Assembly: GCA_944380185.1 (NCBI GenBank)
Contig: CALWGV010000014.1
Span: 1-39,370 of the forward strand
Direction of reading: 5' to 3'
Source of the DNA: an uncultured Lachnospiraceae bacterium
Lineage (GTDB): Bacteria; Bacillota; Clostridia; Lachnospirales; Lachnospiraceae
DNA: 39,370 nucleotides
The position numbers and the translations under genes are program-made. Positions 7,134 to 16,616 of the stretch are shown one piece after another; within the stretch, counting starts at the first letter, position 1, and each line of letters starts with the position of its first letter. Below the pieces are notes generated by a model. The model ran no database searches. It was not told the origin of the DNA and was given only the letters and a program-made list of their open reading frames with translations.

Positions 7134-8246
7134 TCACTGCCGCCGCCCGGCATACTTCGATACGATTTTCTGAAGCTCTACCCATTTTTCTTCCATGTCC
7201 TGCACCAGCTTGAGCTGCGTGCGGCACCGGTCCAGATTATGGCCCGGGCGATGAACCTTGAAATAGACGTCTCCCTGCAGATAGTCCGCCAAAAAACGCA
7301 TGCCGCACTCCAGCGTCATGAGCTTGGCTCCCATGGGAAGCATGGCAAGTTCGTTTGCCGTCAGGCTTCCGCCGCAGCCCTCGACAAACCCTCTGGTACA
7401 CGCATCCGCAAAGGCAAGATCGCAGGATACCCGGCTTAAGTCTTTCTCATCCTCAGCAGCCGTGCTGGCGCCAAAGCGGATCAGATCGCCGTAGTCATTG
7501 AGGGCCAGGCCGGGCATCACTGTGTCCAGATCGATGACACAGATTCCCCTGCCTGTCGCATTGTCAATCATCACGTTATTCAACTTGGTGTCATTATGGG
7601 TAACCCGCAGCGGAAGCTCCCCGGCCGCCAGCATATCGGTGAGCACATGGGTATCGGCTTCCCTATCCAGGATAAACCGAATCTCCGGCTCCACAGAGGA
7701 CGCCAGCCCGCACACATCCTCCTCCACGGCACGGCGAAAATCTGCCAGACGTTTAGGCGTATTGTGAAAGTCGGGGATCGTCTCATGAAGAGTCCGGGCC
7801 GGGAAATCCGACAAAAGCTGCTGGAATCGGCCAAAGGCAAGACCGCCCTGATACAGATCCTCCGGCTTTTCCACCTGGTCAAAGCTGGTAGCTCCATCGA
7901 TAAAGAGGTACATCCTCCAGCACTCGCCATTCTTGTCGCGGTAAAAACTCTCCCCCGCCTTGGTGGAAATTACATTGAGGGTTTCCCGCAGGGGATCTCC
8001 TCCCCGTTTTCGTATCTTTTCCCCGATAAACTCCGTCACACGGACAATGTTTTCCATCAGGCCCTGGGGATCCTGAAATACTTTCGTGTTGATGCGCTGA
8101 AGAATGTATTTTTTCTCCTCTGTGCCGCAGACCGTCGTCACCAGGCAGGTGTCGTTGATATGGCCGTTGCCATAGGCAACCGCGCTGACCGGCTCACCCT
8201 CCAGCGCAAACTGTTCTAAATACTTCCCGTAATTGTAATCTGCCAT
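7134..8246 (-). CDS. nahK: N-acetylhexosamine 1-kinase-like phosphotransferase
   Basis: 370 residues of the aminoglycoside-phosphotransferase fold. It closely resembles, as I remember it, Bifidobacterium longum NahK (LnpB), which phosphorylates GlcNAc and GalNAc at C1 in the lacto-N-biose/galacto-N-biose pathway. Shared phrases include YGNGHIN near the start, the catalytic loop [11 protein letters not shown] (Asp219), the metal-binding IDLDT (Asp239), RFGAST, and [12 protein letters not shown] near the C-terminus. ATG at 8244-8246 overlaps the stop of the nucleotidyltransferase gene (TGATG), indicating translational coupling; an in-frame GTG five codons upstream is possible. Its product, HexNAc-1-phosphate, is the expected substrate of the gene before it. 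The choice of sugar (HexNAc versus another hexose) is inferred. Confidence 0.85.
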   Translation of the reverse strand: MADYNYGKYLEQFALEGEPVSAVAYGNGHINDTCLVTTVCGTEEKKYILQRINTKVFQDPQGLMENIVRVTEFIGEKIRKRGGDPLRETLNVISTKAGESFYRDKNGECWRMYLFIDGATSFDQVEKPEDLYQGGLAFGRFQQLLSDFPARTLHETIPDFHNTPKRLADFRRAVEEDVCGLASSVEPEIRFILDREADTHVLTDMLAAGELPLRVTHNDTKLNNVMIDNATGRGICVIDLDTVMPGLALNDYGDLIRFGASTAAEDEKDLSRVSCDLAFADACTRGFVEGCGGSLTANELAMLPMGAKLMTLECGMRFLADYLQGDVYFKVHRPGHNLDRCRTQLKLVQDMEEKWVELQKIVSKYAGRRQ

Positions 8247-9169
8247 CAGTCTTCGTCCCACAATCTCTGGGGATAAAGGCCGCTGTCCTTAAGACCCTGC
8301 AGAGCCTTCACCACCTCAGCCTTGTCTTCCTTATAGGTGACGCCGTACCACTTGTCCAGAGATTTGAGCACGTCCACGGTAATCTCACCTTTCTTCAGAA
8401 GCTCGCCGATCTTGGTGGGCAGAAGGTACTCGCACTTCATGGGATTCACCGGAAGATTTTTATCGAGGAACTCCGGGAAGCCATCTTCCAGCACCTTGAG
8501 GATACCCGGTCCAAAGCCCCACAGATTCATGGACACAATGCTCTGGGGAGAGATATCCACCCAGGTCTGTCCGTCATCCTCGGTGTAGGCAGCGCCGTTC
8601 TCCGTCTTGATGATGCGGGTTCTCTCATTGATCTCCACCAGATGGTCGCTTTCGTCGGTCACACAGACGCCGCGGGCCACATGGCCATTCTCACTGAGGG
8701 TGTTTTTCAGCACATAGCCCACCATAGCGCAGCGCTTCTCATCCTCTCCATGCTCCATCAGATAGTCATAGATTGTCTGGAAAGCATGGGCGCCATAATA
8801 ATCATCGGCATTGATCACGGCGAAGGGACCGTCGATCTTTCCCTTGCAGGCCATCACTGCCTGAGCCGTTCCCCAGGGCTTTACACGTCCTTCCGGCACA
8901 GTGTAGCCCTCCGGCAGATCGTGGAGATCCTGGAAGGCGTACTCCACCTCGATCTGCTTTGAGATGCGCCGGCCAATGGCATTCATAAAGTCCTCTTCGT
9001 TTTCCTTCTTAATGATAAATATTACCTTTTCAAACCCGGCTCTCTTGGCATCGAAAATAGAAAAATCAATGATGATGTGACCGTAGTCATCCACCGGATC
9101 AATCTGCTTCAGTCCCCCATAGCGGCTTCCCATCCCTGCCGCCATAATAACCAGTACCGGTTTTTTCAT
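8246..9169 (-). CDS. Sugar-1-phosphate nucleotidyltransferase
   Basis: 307 residues with the GT-A nucleotidyltransferase core. The nucleotide-binding signature AAGMGSRYGGLKQ is at the N-terminus, followed by the metal-site Asp in VINADDYY and the substrate-loop GTAQAV. Such enzymes transfer UMP or another NMP from the NTP to a sugar-1-phosphate. Because the next gene encodes a NahK-like 1-kinase and the third is galE, the likely reaction is UTP + HexNAc-1-P giving UDP-HexNAc. Bifidobacteria instead use a UDP-glucose-dependent uridylyltransferase at this step. The start follows GGAGG by seven bases. It is the first gene of the operon, behind a good promoter. The nucleotide and sugar specificity are inference. 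Confidence 0.85.
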   Translation of the reverse strand: MKKPVLVIMAAGMGSRYGGLKQIDPVDDYGHIIIDFSIFDAKRAGFEKVIFIIKKENEEDFMNAIGRRISKQIEVEYAFQDLHDLPEGYTVPEGRVKPWGTAQAVMACKGKIDGPFAVINADDYYGAHAFQTIYDYLMEHGEDEKRCAMVGYVLKNTLSENGHVARGVCVTDESDHLVEINERTRIIKTENGAAYTEDDGQTWVDISPQSIVSMNLWGFGPGILKVLEDGFPEFLDKNLPVNPMKCEYLLPTKIGELLKKGEITVDVLKSLDKWYGVTYKEDKAEVVKALQGLKDSGLYPQRLWDED

Positions 9170-9222
9170 GATATGACCTCCTTGTGTTTTCTGTTTAGTC
9201 GGGATTCCTTCTCCCTCCTCTA

Positions 9223-9251
9223 ATAGTATCTCAGAATGACAAGGCGGTCAA
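9223..9251 (-). promoter_or_regulatory. Sigma-A promoter of the nucleotidyltransferase-nahK-galE operon
   Basis: On the minus strand a -35 TTGACC (9246-9251) is followed after 17 bases by a -10 TACTAT (9223-9228). The predicted start is ~50 bases before the first gene. It lies in the 92-base gap after the adhesin stop codon. Confidence 0.65.
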
Positions 9252-9261
9252 CCAAAATTTC

Positions 9262-12200
9262 TCAAATCCCTTCTCTTTTACCCCTTTTTTTCTGAATCCA
9301 GAGTACCACGGAGATACAGCCAGCAGCTGCTAAAACAGCGACGCCATATGTCACCGCTTCCCCGGAGTCACCGGTCTGGGGCGATGCCGTCTGCCGTGTC
9401 TCGGGATTTTGAGGCGTCTCGGTTCTCACCACGGGCACCCTATGATTTTCCAGAGTAAATTCCTGGGTTCTCCAGCTGTCCGTCACGATAAATTCCACAG
9501 AAGCAGCGATCTCATAGCCGTCGGGAGCCGAGACCTCCGTGAGGCGATAGCGCCCCGGCATCATGTTCGCAAAGAGAACCGGCTCTCCCCGGGTTGTAAA
9601 TTCTGTCGCCCAGCTTTCCCTTCCATCGCCTGTCCCCATCTGCTCTCCATCATCTGCCCCCAGATAGACCAGCCGCAGGACGGCTCCCGCCAGGCTTTCA
9701 CCGGATTCCCCATCGATCTTGTCAATGGAAAAACGGACATGGTCCTCCAAAACAACCAGCTGCCACTGATCTGCCGTGTCTTCCACCGCAAAACGGACGG
9801 GAGCCATCACCGAATAGCTGCTCTGAGCGGGGGCTGAAAGCTCCGTCAGCGTGTAAATCCCCGGGGTCAGACCCTCGATTTCATGGCCTGATTTCGTTGT
9901 GACCCACTTCTCCACCAGCCTTCCCTCCTCATCCGTCAGAGCAAGGACGGCTCCCACCACCGGTTCCCCGGTGAGGCAATCGATCTTCTCGATGAGCCCC
10001 GAAGTCTTCTCGTCGTACATTGCCACCAGGCCATCACCCGTCTCCTGCCAGGACCAGCCAGTCTCCTCCGCCTGCGGCGCATTATCCGTGCGTTTTTCGG
10101 CAAACAGTCCGTCAAACAATAGCTCGTTCTCTGCTGCTATATAGACCTTCTGAAAATCAATTCGGGCAAATCGTTCCTCGGTGAGAACCCTGGACAGCTT
10201 CTCTTCATCTGCCTGCGGATTTACCTCGATCACCAGCACGTCTCCGATGACATGCCAGGACGCTGCCGCGATGGTTTTTGCCGCTTCTTCGCATTCCTCT
10301 GCATCACTCTCCCCATCCGGCACCGCAGCCGGCATCATAATGTATCCGGAAGGCCCGGCTGCATCAGACTGCGGCATCCACACCTCCACCTTTACGGTCG
10401 GTGCGCCGGTCTCTTCGCTTTCTGCCTGCCACAGACGAAAATAAATATCCTCGGCGGTCACATAGCCGTCAGCCGGCTGCAGCTCCCGCAGAACATAGAT
10501 CGTCTCCCGCTCCTGGCTGCACAGCTTAAGGCCGCGCAGGATCTTTGGCTCGTCTCCGCTCAGCCAGCTTTCCACCGGCTCCAGCCGTCTCTCTCCATCG
10601 TCTTCCTTTATCTCCAGCACCTGCAGCTTGCAGCCCGGCAGCTCTTCGCTTCCGGCGATATCTCTCTTGGAAATCTGCATCTGCGTCTGTTTGTCTCTGC
10701 CGGTTCCTGCGGTAAATACATATTCTTTCTCCTGCCCTTCATAGAGGAATTCCACTAAAATCTCCTCCGGATTTAGCAGATATCCGTCTGGACTTATCTC
10801 CTCCCGCAAAATATATCGGCCCGAATTGGACATGACGCCCTCGCTCCAGTCCTCGGCCCGCAGAGGTACATCCACGGAAAAACCGGCAAAGCCCTCGTCA
10901 TCCGTGGGTTCGCTCATGGCTAAAAGCTCGCCTGCCTGTGCGATCCGTTCTCCCTGGGCATCGTAGATATCATCCTTCGTGTACAGACCGTATACGGCGC
11001 CGGCCACCGGCTCTTTTGTATCGGTATCCTCCTTAAACACGCCGATTCCCAGAATACCGCTGTCTTCCTTCTGCTCCGTCTTTACCCGCCAGTCAGTAAA
11101 GAGGATTTTCCCATCCGGCGACTGACTCTCCCACCAGCTGTTGTAGACAAACTCCTGCGTCTGTCCCTCCCAGACAAATTCCACCGTCACCGGTTCCAAG
11201 GCCAGAGCAAAGCCATAGGGAGCCTCCACCTCCGTCACCACATATTTTCCCAGAGGAAGCACCAGAGACACCTCGCCTGCCGTACCAGTGCGGATTACCT
11301 GTGTGATGGGATTGTCGCCGCTGGGGATGATTTCCTGTGCATCGCCTTCCTCTCCGGTGATCACCGTCGCCACCAGTTCGCCTTCTTCATACCAGAGCGC
11401 AGGGGCTCCTTCCGTCGTCTGATGATCCTGTGTCACGATATCCTGCGCAGCCCTCACTTCAAAGACTGCCCCGGCTAACGGCGCCGTCTCATAGACAAAC
11501 TGTCCCTCTTCATATCCGGCAAGAATCTCGCCCTCCTTTCGGATGGTCAATCTTCCCCTCGTCTCACGGTTCTCATAATTTTCCCGAATCACCACAATAT
11601 CCCGGCCATCTGCAGTCTGCTCTCCCGTGGCTTCATAGGCTCGACCCGTAGAGATTTCGAAGGTCACCGTGCCTTCTCCTTCCGCTGCCCATTCGTTATA
11701 AAATCCTTCCGGCGCTGTCTCCTCCTCCAGACGATACCTGCCCGCCGGCAATCGTTCGCCCAGAATCAATACACCATTTTCATCGGCCGCAAAAATCTCT
11801 GTCCGCTCCATGCTTCCGCTCTGGAAGACACGCTGCGTCACATATCTCTCCCCCTCCAGATCCCAGATCCGGTAGGAAGCCCCCGGCCGCAGGACAGAAA
11901 GTCCTGTATCCTTATCGATCTTGACCACCTTCAGATATGCCTCAAACTCCTCGTCCAGCAGATAGAGCACCGGCTGGTGAATCTCCGTGGGGGAGAGCTC
12001 TCCCACCGTCACCAAAAAAGGATCCACCATAAAATGATCGTCCGGCACCGTCGTCTCTGCCACCAGATACTGGCCGTAAGGCAAAAGCGGCGACTGTATT
12101 ACTCCCGTCTCTCCGGTAAAAATCTCCTGCAGCATATACTCTCCGGGCCGCCCTGTGGGAACCAGCCCCTCTCCCATACCGGACGTACCGTCAGTCAAAG

Positions 12201-14559
12201 ACTCGTTGTACGCCTTCACCTCTTCCTCCTCGGCATACAGAACAGCTCTGGCCTCCTCCTCTCCGGAGAAATCATATTTTGCCTCCTGATCCGAGTAATT
12301 CTCATTGCGGTATGCTTCCAGGACCGAAGAGAGATTATACAGACCATTTTCTCCCCGTGTAAATTCCTCTGCCCGACTGAGCAAATCTACCCGGTATACA
12401 CTAAATCCTGCTCCGGCCAGAGCTTCTCCCTGCGTCTGCCCGGCCTCGGTGCCCAATTTGGACAGACGAAAAGCTGACTTGATTACCTGCTCTCTGCTCA
12501 CGCAGATCTCCGATTCTGTCACGTGCACTGCATCTGAGTACGGGGAGGCGCCTTGCGGGTAGGCGACGATCTCCAGCTCATAGCTCTCGCCCGGCCAGGA
12601 AAGAGTCACGGGATGGTCCTCCGGGTCACAGAGATAGCCCTCGGCGTAAGAAAGAGATCTGATTTCGGTGAACGTCTGCCCATACATGTCTGTACCGCTC
12701 ACGGTCACCGTTCTCTTTGCCCTCTCTCTGATCACATAATCACCCAGATACAGGCTGCTGAAAGCCAGCTCTCCATCCTTGATCTGTGCGGAGGCAACTA
12801 AAGCTCCAGCCTTCAGCTCTGTCTCCCGCTCTATCCATTGGCCTCCCTCATAGACCGTCCCCAGATAGACCGCTGTCCCGGTTTTCCCATCCGGATGGGC
12901 GATATCGCTTTCACCCACATAGAGATCATATATGGCACCCTCCAGAGATGCCGTTCCCTGAGCAGCAGATGCTTCCGCCTCCAGATCCTGTTTTAGCAGC
13001 CTGATCTCTCCCTGAGTAGGGCGATTGGTCAGAGCAGTCTCCTCACTCTCCCCTGCCCGTATGGTCATCTCTGCCCTGTCATTGTCCGGATCTTTATAGT
13101 AACCCTCTCTGGCCTCGGCTTCCACAAAGGTATAGGTGTGAACCGCCGCACTTTTCAGGGCCGCCAGTCTTTCGTTTGCCTGCGCCTGGGCCAGGGCTCT
13201 GGCCTCCGCCTCGCTTTTGCATCCTTCGATCTGGCTCTGGGTTTCCTCATCCAGCTCATCATAATTGGAACAATAGCTGATTTCATCGGAACGGGCCTCC
13301 AGCATTTCCCTGTCGCAAAAGGCTGCCCTGCCATTCTCATCAGTGGTTACCTCCCCCACATACACACCGTCCCGGTACACCGCAAAGACAACTCCGGCCA
13401 GCCCCTGCGCCGTCTGCTCATCCGTCTTGACGACGGCCGCCTCGAAGCTGACGGACGCGGAGGCAGAGACGGCAACCGACGAATACTCCGGCTCTGCAGA
13501 AGGCTCCGGCGTCTCTTCTTCCACCCATACGCCCTGATACAGAGTGGCAAAGCGCTGATACCCCGATGGACCATAAAAGACATATACATCTGCCAGCCCT
13601 GCCGTATCCTGGTTTTCCAGATCCTGATAGGCCTGTCCCAGAGCGCTGGCAAATCCGGCGTCCAGACGGTTTAATTCCTGATTCATCTCCAGAAGGCTCA
13701 TACTGAGGAGTTTCTGGGGTGTGTAGAGACGGTTGTCATATTTCGACAGGCCGTATTCAAACATCGTCCGCACGAAAAGACTGCTGTTCCCTCCGCACCA
13801 GATATAGAGCTGAGCGTACTCATAGCCTGACGGAGTGGGATTGGTCATCCCATAGTAAGCCACTGCTCTCCGAATCACCGCATCATCGGTGGTTCCCGTT
13901 CTCACATAGGTATTGCCGGAATGAGCCAGCAGCTCCATATCCATACAGAACGCCGTCTCTCCGTCCAGCGTCACCATCCACACATCCTTGCCGTTGCGAC
14001 CCAGGGTGGCCAGATTCACGTTGTTGCCCAATGTGTACATGCCGCTGGTTCCCTGGTAGGAACCGGAGGATTGAGTTTGCGCAGCCTCCTGGTTCTGCCT
14101 CTCCGGCGCTGCGGCTGCAAACTCTTCCTGAGCGGCAGATCCTTCCGGCTGTACTCTTTCCACTGCCCTCTGCTGCACATGGGACTGCAGCTGGTCATAC
14201 TCCTCTCTATTTAAATTTGTCTGCATCTCCTCGGCATAGACCTGCCAGTAAAAAGACAGCACATCTGCAGCCAGCCCGTCGAAAATCTGCCTGTACTGCG
14301 ATGCCGTCTCCGACTCCCGGGCTGCCAGTGTCTCCCCAGGAGTCTCCGGCACCGTCTCTGTCCCCTCCGACTCCTGCCTTTGCGCTTCCGTCTCCAAAAA
14401 CTCTGTCTCCGGCACTGTCTCTGCCCCTGTTTCTGTCTCCGCTGCAGATACTGTCATCTCCTGCGCATGAGAGACCGGCACACCGCTTGTCACGCCCAGC
14501 ATCAAGGTCCACACTAACAGCAGGCAAGCTGTTTTTTTCAACCATCGTCTGATCTTCAT
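9262..14559 (-). CDS. Thioester-domain, multi-SpaA/Cna_B, wall-anchored surface adhesin
   Basis: 1765 residues. A signal peptide (MKIRRWLKK, hydrophobic core, likely cleavage after SHA, residue 32) is followed by an acidic Thr/Glu-rich linker and a charged helical stretch. Residues about 172-350 look like a thioester domain. Cys205 in AFCMD and Gln250 in YAQLYIW are the candidate internal cross-link, with the typical IRRAVAYYG between them. From about 370 to 1700 come roughly nine SpaA/Cna_B-like repeats, each opening with a Lys phrase (VVKTD, VVKIDKDTG, IDKIDGESG) and closing with a Glu phrase (YRLEEETAPEGF, YVVTEVEAPYGF, YRLTEVSAPDGY), the expected isopeptide partners. The C-terminus has a sorting signal SPQTG (1726-1730), a membrane helix and KKRGKR. 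The start follows GAGGAGGGG. No sortase gene is in the window. Probable role: covalent attachment to host or mucus ligands. Confidence 0.92.
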   Translation of the reverse strand: MKIRRWLKKTACLLLVWTLMLGVTSGVPVSHAQEMTVSAAETETGAETVPETEFLETEAQRQESEGTETVPETPGETLAARESETASQYRQIFDGLAADVLSFYWQVYAEEMQTNLNREEYDQLQSHVQQRAVERVQPEGSAAQEEFAAAAPERQNQEAAQTQSSGSYQGTSGMYTLGNNVNLATLGRNGKDVWMVTLDGETAFCMDMELLAHSGNTYVRTGTTDDAVIRRAVAYYGMTNPTPSGYEYAQLYIWCGGNSSLFVRTMFEYGLSKYDNRLYTPQKLLSMSLLEMNQELNRLDAGFASALGQAYQDLENQDTAGLADVYVFYGPSGYQRFATLYQGVWVEEETPEPSAEPEYSSVAVSASASVSFEAAVVKTDEQTAQGLAGVVFAVYRDGVYVGEVTTDENGRAAFCDREMLEARSDEISYCSNYDELDEETQSQIEGCKSEAEARALAQAQANERLAALKSAAVHTYTFVEAEAREGYYKDPDNDRAEMTIRAGESEETALTNRPTQGEIRLLKQDLEAEASAAQGTASLEGAIYDLYVGESDIAHPDGKTGTAVYLGTVYEGGQWIERETELKAGALVASAQIKDGELAFSSLYLGDYVIRERAKRTVTVSGTDMYGQTFTEIRSLSYAEGYLCDPEDHPVTLSWPGESYELEIVAYPQGASPYSDAVHVTESEICVSREQVIKSAFRLSKLGTEAGQTQGEALAGAGFSVYRVDLLSRAEEFTRGENGLYNLSSVLEAYRNENYSDQEAKYDFSGEEEARAVLYAEEEEVKAYNESLTDGTSGMGEGLVPTGRPGEYMLQEIFTGETGVIQSPLLPYGQYLVAETTVPDDHFMVDPFLVTVGELSPTEIHQPVLYLLDEEFEAYLKVVKIDKDTGLSVLRPGASYRIWDLEGERYVTQRVFQSGSMERTEIFAADENGVLILGERLPAGRYRLEEETAPEGFYNEWAAEGEGTVTFEISTGRAYEATGEQTADGRDIVVIRENYENRETRGRLTIRKEGEILAGYEEGQFVYETAPLAGAVFEVRAAQDIVTQDHQTTEGAPALWYEEGELVATVITGEEGDAQEIIPSGDNPITQVIRTGTAGEVSLVLPLGKYVVTEVEAPYGFALALEPVTVEFVWEGQTQEFVYNSWWESQSPDGKILFTDWRVKTEQKEDSGILGIGVFKEDTDTKEPVAGAVYGLYTKDDIYDAQGERIAQAGELLAMSEPTDDEGFAGFSVDVPLRAEDWSEGVMSNSGRYILREEISPDGYLLNPEEILVEFLYEGQEKEYVFTAGTGRDKQTQMQISKRDIAGSEELPGCKLQVLEIKEDDGERRLEPVESWLSGDEPKILRGLKLCSQERETIYVLRELQPADGYVTAEDIYFRLWQAESEETGAPTVKVEVWMPQSDAAGPSGYIMMPAAVPDGESDAEECEEAAKTIAAASWHVIGDVLVIEVNPQADEEKLSRVLTEERFARIDFQKVYIAAENELLFDGLFAEKRTDNAPQAEETGWSWQETGDGLVAMYDEKTSGLIEKIDCLTGEPVVGAVLALTDEEGRLVEKWVTTKSGHEIEGLTPGIYTLTELSAPAQSSYSVMAPVRFAVEDTADQWQLVVLEDHVRFSIDKIDGESGESLAGAVLRLVYLGADDGEQMGTGDGRESWATEFTTRGEPVLFANMMPGRYRLTEVSAPDGYEIAASVEFIVTDSWRTQEFTLENHRVPVVRTETPQNPETRQTASPQTGDSGEAVTYGVAVLAAAGCISVVLWIQKKRGKREGI

Positions 14560-14723
14560 CTCATACCCCTCCTCATCCATTGATATAGGCGGCACAGAAA
14601 TTATGCCCTTCGTTTAAAAAGAGAATCCCTGCCTGCACAAGATCGGCATACTGCAGGCCGGCCGGCACAGACCGTGCCGAATAACATATGATAATATTAA
14701 TAGATACCTAAAGAATACCATAA
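14560..14723 (-). promoter_or_regulatory. 5' leader region of the adhesin gene with two inverted repeats
   Basis: The 164 bases before the adhesin contain two clean inverted repeats: GCCTGCA/TGCAGGC (14631-14637 and 14652-14658) and CGGCAC/GTGCCG (14663-14668 and 14674-14679). I could not find a well-spaced sigma-A promoter here, nor a riboswitch consensus. The hairpins may lie in a regulatory leader or be binding sites. An AT-rich stretch near 14685-14705 may contain the promoter. Confidence 0.4.
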
Positions 14724-14770
14724 ATATCCCGGAGACGCCACCCACGAAAAGTGAGGGTTCTCCGGGATAT
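14724..14770 (-). terminator. Strong hairpin after the ABC exporter operon, probable terminator
   Basis: A perfect 12-bp inverted repeat ATATCCCGGAGA/TCTCCGGGATAT (14724-14735 and 14759-14770) has a further imperfect pairing of CACCCAC with GTGAGGGT inside. It lies 47 bases after the exporter stop codon. The minus strand has only a weak T-rich stretch after it; the plus strand has a better one (ATTATTTTT), although no plus-strand gene ends here. It may act in both directions. Confidence 0.6.
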
Positions 14771-14816
14771 ATTATTTTTCCATTATTTCACCCTGAAAGA
14801 AATGAAAAACCTATTT

Positions 14817-16616
14817 TCACGATGCCTGATCGAACTGGCTGTTGTACAGTTCAGCGTAGAAGCCTCCCCTGGCCAGCAGTTCCTCATGAGTACCCTGCTC
14901 GATCACATCGCCATCCTTCAATACCAAAATCACATCGGCATTCTTGATGGTGGACAGGCGATGAGCAATGACAAAGCTGGTGCGGTGTTCCGTCAGCTGA
15001 TCCATGGCGCGCTGGGTGACAAGCTCCGTCCGGGTATCCACCGAAGAAGTAGCCTCATCCAGAATCAGCATGGGATTGTCCTGCACCATGGCACGCGCAA
15101 TGGTAAAGAGCTGTTTCTGTCCGGCAGAGATCGCTATGCTGTCATCCAGGACCGTATCAAATCCCTGAGGCAGAGTTTCAACAAAATGATAAATTCCGCA
15201 CGCACGGCACGCCCTCTTGAGCGTCTCGTCGGAGATGCCGGTCTTGTTGTAGACCAGATTCTCACGGACTGTCCCCTCGAACATCCATGTGTCCTGCAGC
15301 ACCATGCCAAACAGGTCATGCACATTTTCCCTGGTCATCTCCGTGGTGGGAACTCCGTCGATCTTTATGCAGCCATCATTCACCTCGTAAAAACGCATCA
15401 GCAGATTGACTAACGTCGTCTTGCCGGCGCCGGTAGGCCCCACAATGGCCACCTTCTGTCCGGGCTTGACATGAACGGAAAAATCCTTGATGATCGTCTT
15501 GTCCGGATTATCCGGGTAGGCAAAACGCACATGTTCAAATTCTACCTCGCCGCGCACCTGCGTCAGTTTTTCCGTCTTGCCGCTCTCATCGGACAGCTCC
15601 TCCGCCTCCAGAAAGTCGAAGACATGATCTCCGGCGGCGGCGGCCGTCTGCATCTGCGTCATGCCCTGGGCCAGAGTGCTGAGGGGCGAAGTAAACAGAC
15701 GCACATACATGATAAAGGCCACGATGACGCCGAAGCTGATCTGACCGTCCATAGCGAGAGCCGAGCCCAGCACGCAGACCACCACATAGCCCAGATTGCC
15801 GACTACGGTCATCAGAGGCTGCATGACGCCGGAGAGAAACTGGCTGTGCCAGTCCGAATCATACAGATCCCCATTCATCTTGCCAAAGACCCCTTTGATC
15901 TGGTCGCCTGCCCGCGATATTCTCACCACATCATGACCGGAATACATCTCCTCGATATAGCCGTTCAGCGTTCCCAGATTCTGCTGACGAGCGGTAAAAT
16001 ATCCCTGGGAACGGCTCATGACAATACCTACTACGATAAAGCCCAGCAGAGTCACCGCAATGGCAGCCAGAGCCATCCTCCACTCCGTCACCAGCATCAT
16101 GATCAGACAGCCCACAAACTGAGCGACGGCACTCACGATGGAGGGCAGACTGTTGGCCAGAGCCTGCTGCAGTGTGCTGACATCGTTGGTCACACGGCTC
16201 AGGATATCGCCGAAGGACACCCGGTTGAAATAACTCATCGGCACCTTATTGATCTTGCGGGAGAGATCGGTACGCATCTGTCGGGACAGCCGCAGGGTAA
16301 TCGTGGACATAATATAGTGCTCCACGTAGGTAAACACAGCGCTCAGTCCATAGAGTGCAAGCAGGGTCGCTCCCACCCGTCCGATTGCTGCCAGATCGAT
16401 CTCGCCAAACAGAGAATTCGAGATGAGATCGGTAATCTGACTGAGCAGATTCGGCCCGATAATGGTCAGAACTGCTCCTGCCGCTGCAAAGACCAGTGCA
16501 ACGATCATCGGAAGCTTCATATCCTTCTCATAGGCAAACAATGTCTTTAAAACGCCGCCGATCCCTCTGCGGCTTTTTTCCGGCACATTCATCCGGCGAA
16601 AATTCTGACTGCTCAT
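14817..16616 (-). CDS. Heterodimeric ABC exporter subunit with canonical Walker B and a noncanonical signature
   Basis: 599 residues: six membrane helices in the N-terminal half (about 35-320), then an ATPase domain. Walker A is GPTGAGKT (393-400) and Walker B has the catalytic Glu521 in LILDEATSSVD. The signature, however, is ISAGQKQ (496-500) in place of LSGGQ. The ATG at 14 bases after AGGAGG overlaps the stop of the preceding half-transporter gene (TGATG); a GTG one codon upstream is an alternative start. The pair matches MdlB/YfiC/LmrD-type exporters for drugs, lipids or peptides. In such heterodimers one ATP site is catalytic and one degenerate, and this subunit supplies the catalytic Walker A/B. 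The substrate is unknown. The partner gene encodes the complementary half. Confidence 0.93.
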   Translation of the reverse strand: MSSQNFRRMNVPEKSRRGIGGVLKTLFAYEKDMKLPMIVALVFAAAGAVLTIIGPNLLSQITDLISNSLFGEIDLAAIGRVGATLLALYGLSAVFTYVEHYIMSTITLRLSRQMRTDLSRKINKVPMSYFNRVSFGDILSRVTNDVSTLQQALANSLPSIVSAVAQFVGCLIMMLVTEWRMALAAIAVTLLGFIVVGIVMSRSQGYFTARQQNLGTLNGYIEEMYSGHDVVRISRAGDQIKGVFGKMNGDLYDSDWHSQFLSGVMQPLMTVVGNLGYVVVCVLGSALAMDGQISFGVIVAFIMYVRLFTSPLSTLAQGMTQMQTAAAAGDHVFDFLEAEELSDESGKTEKLTQVRGEVEFEHVRFAYPDNPDKTIIKDFSVHVKPGQKVAIVGPTGAGKTTLVNLLMRFYEVNDGCIKIDGVPTTEMTRENVHDLFGMVLQDTWMFEGTVRENLVYNKTGISDETLKRACRACGIYHFVETLPQGFDTVLDDSIAISAGQKQLFTIARAMVQDNPMLILDEATSSVDTRTELVTQRAMDQLTEHRTSFVIAHRLSTIKNADVILVLKDGDVIEQGTHEELLARGGFYAELYNSQFDQAS

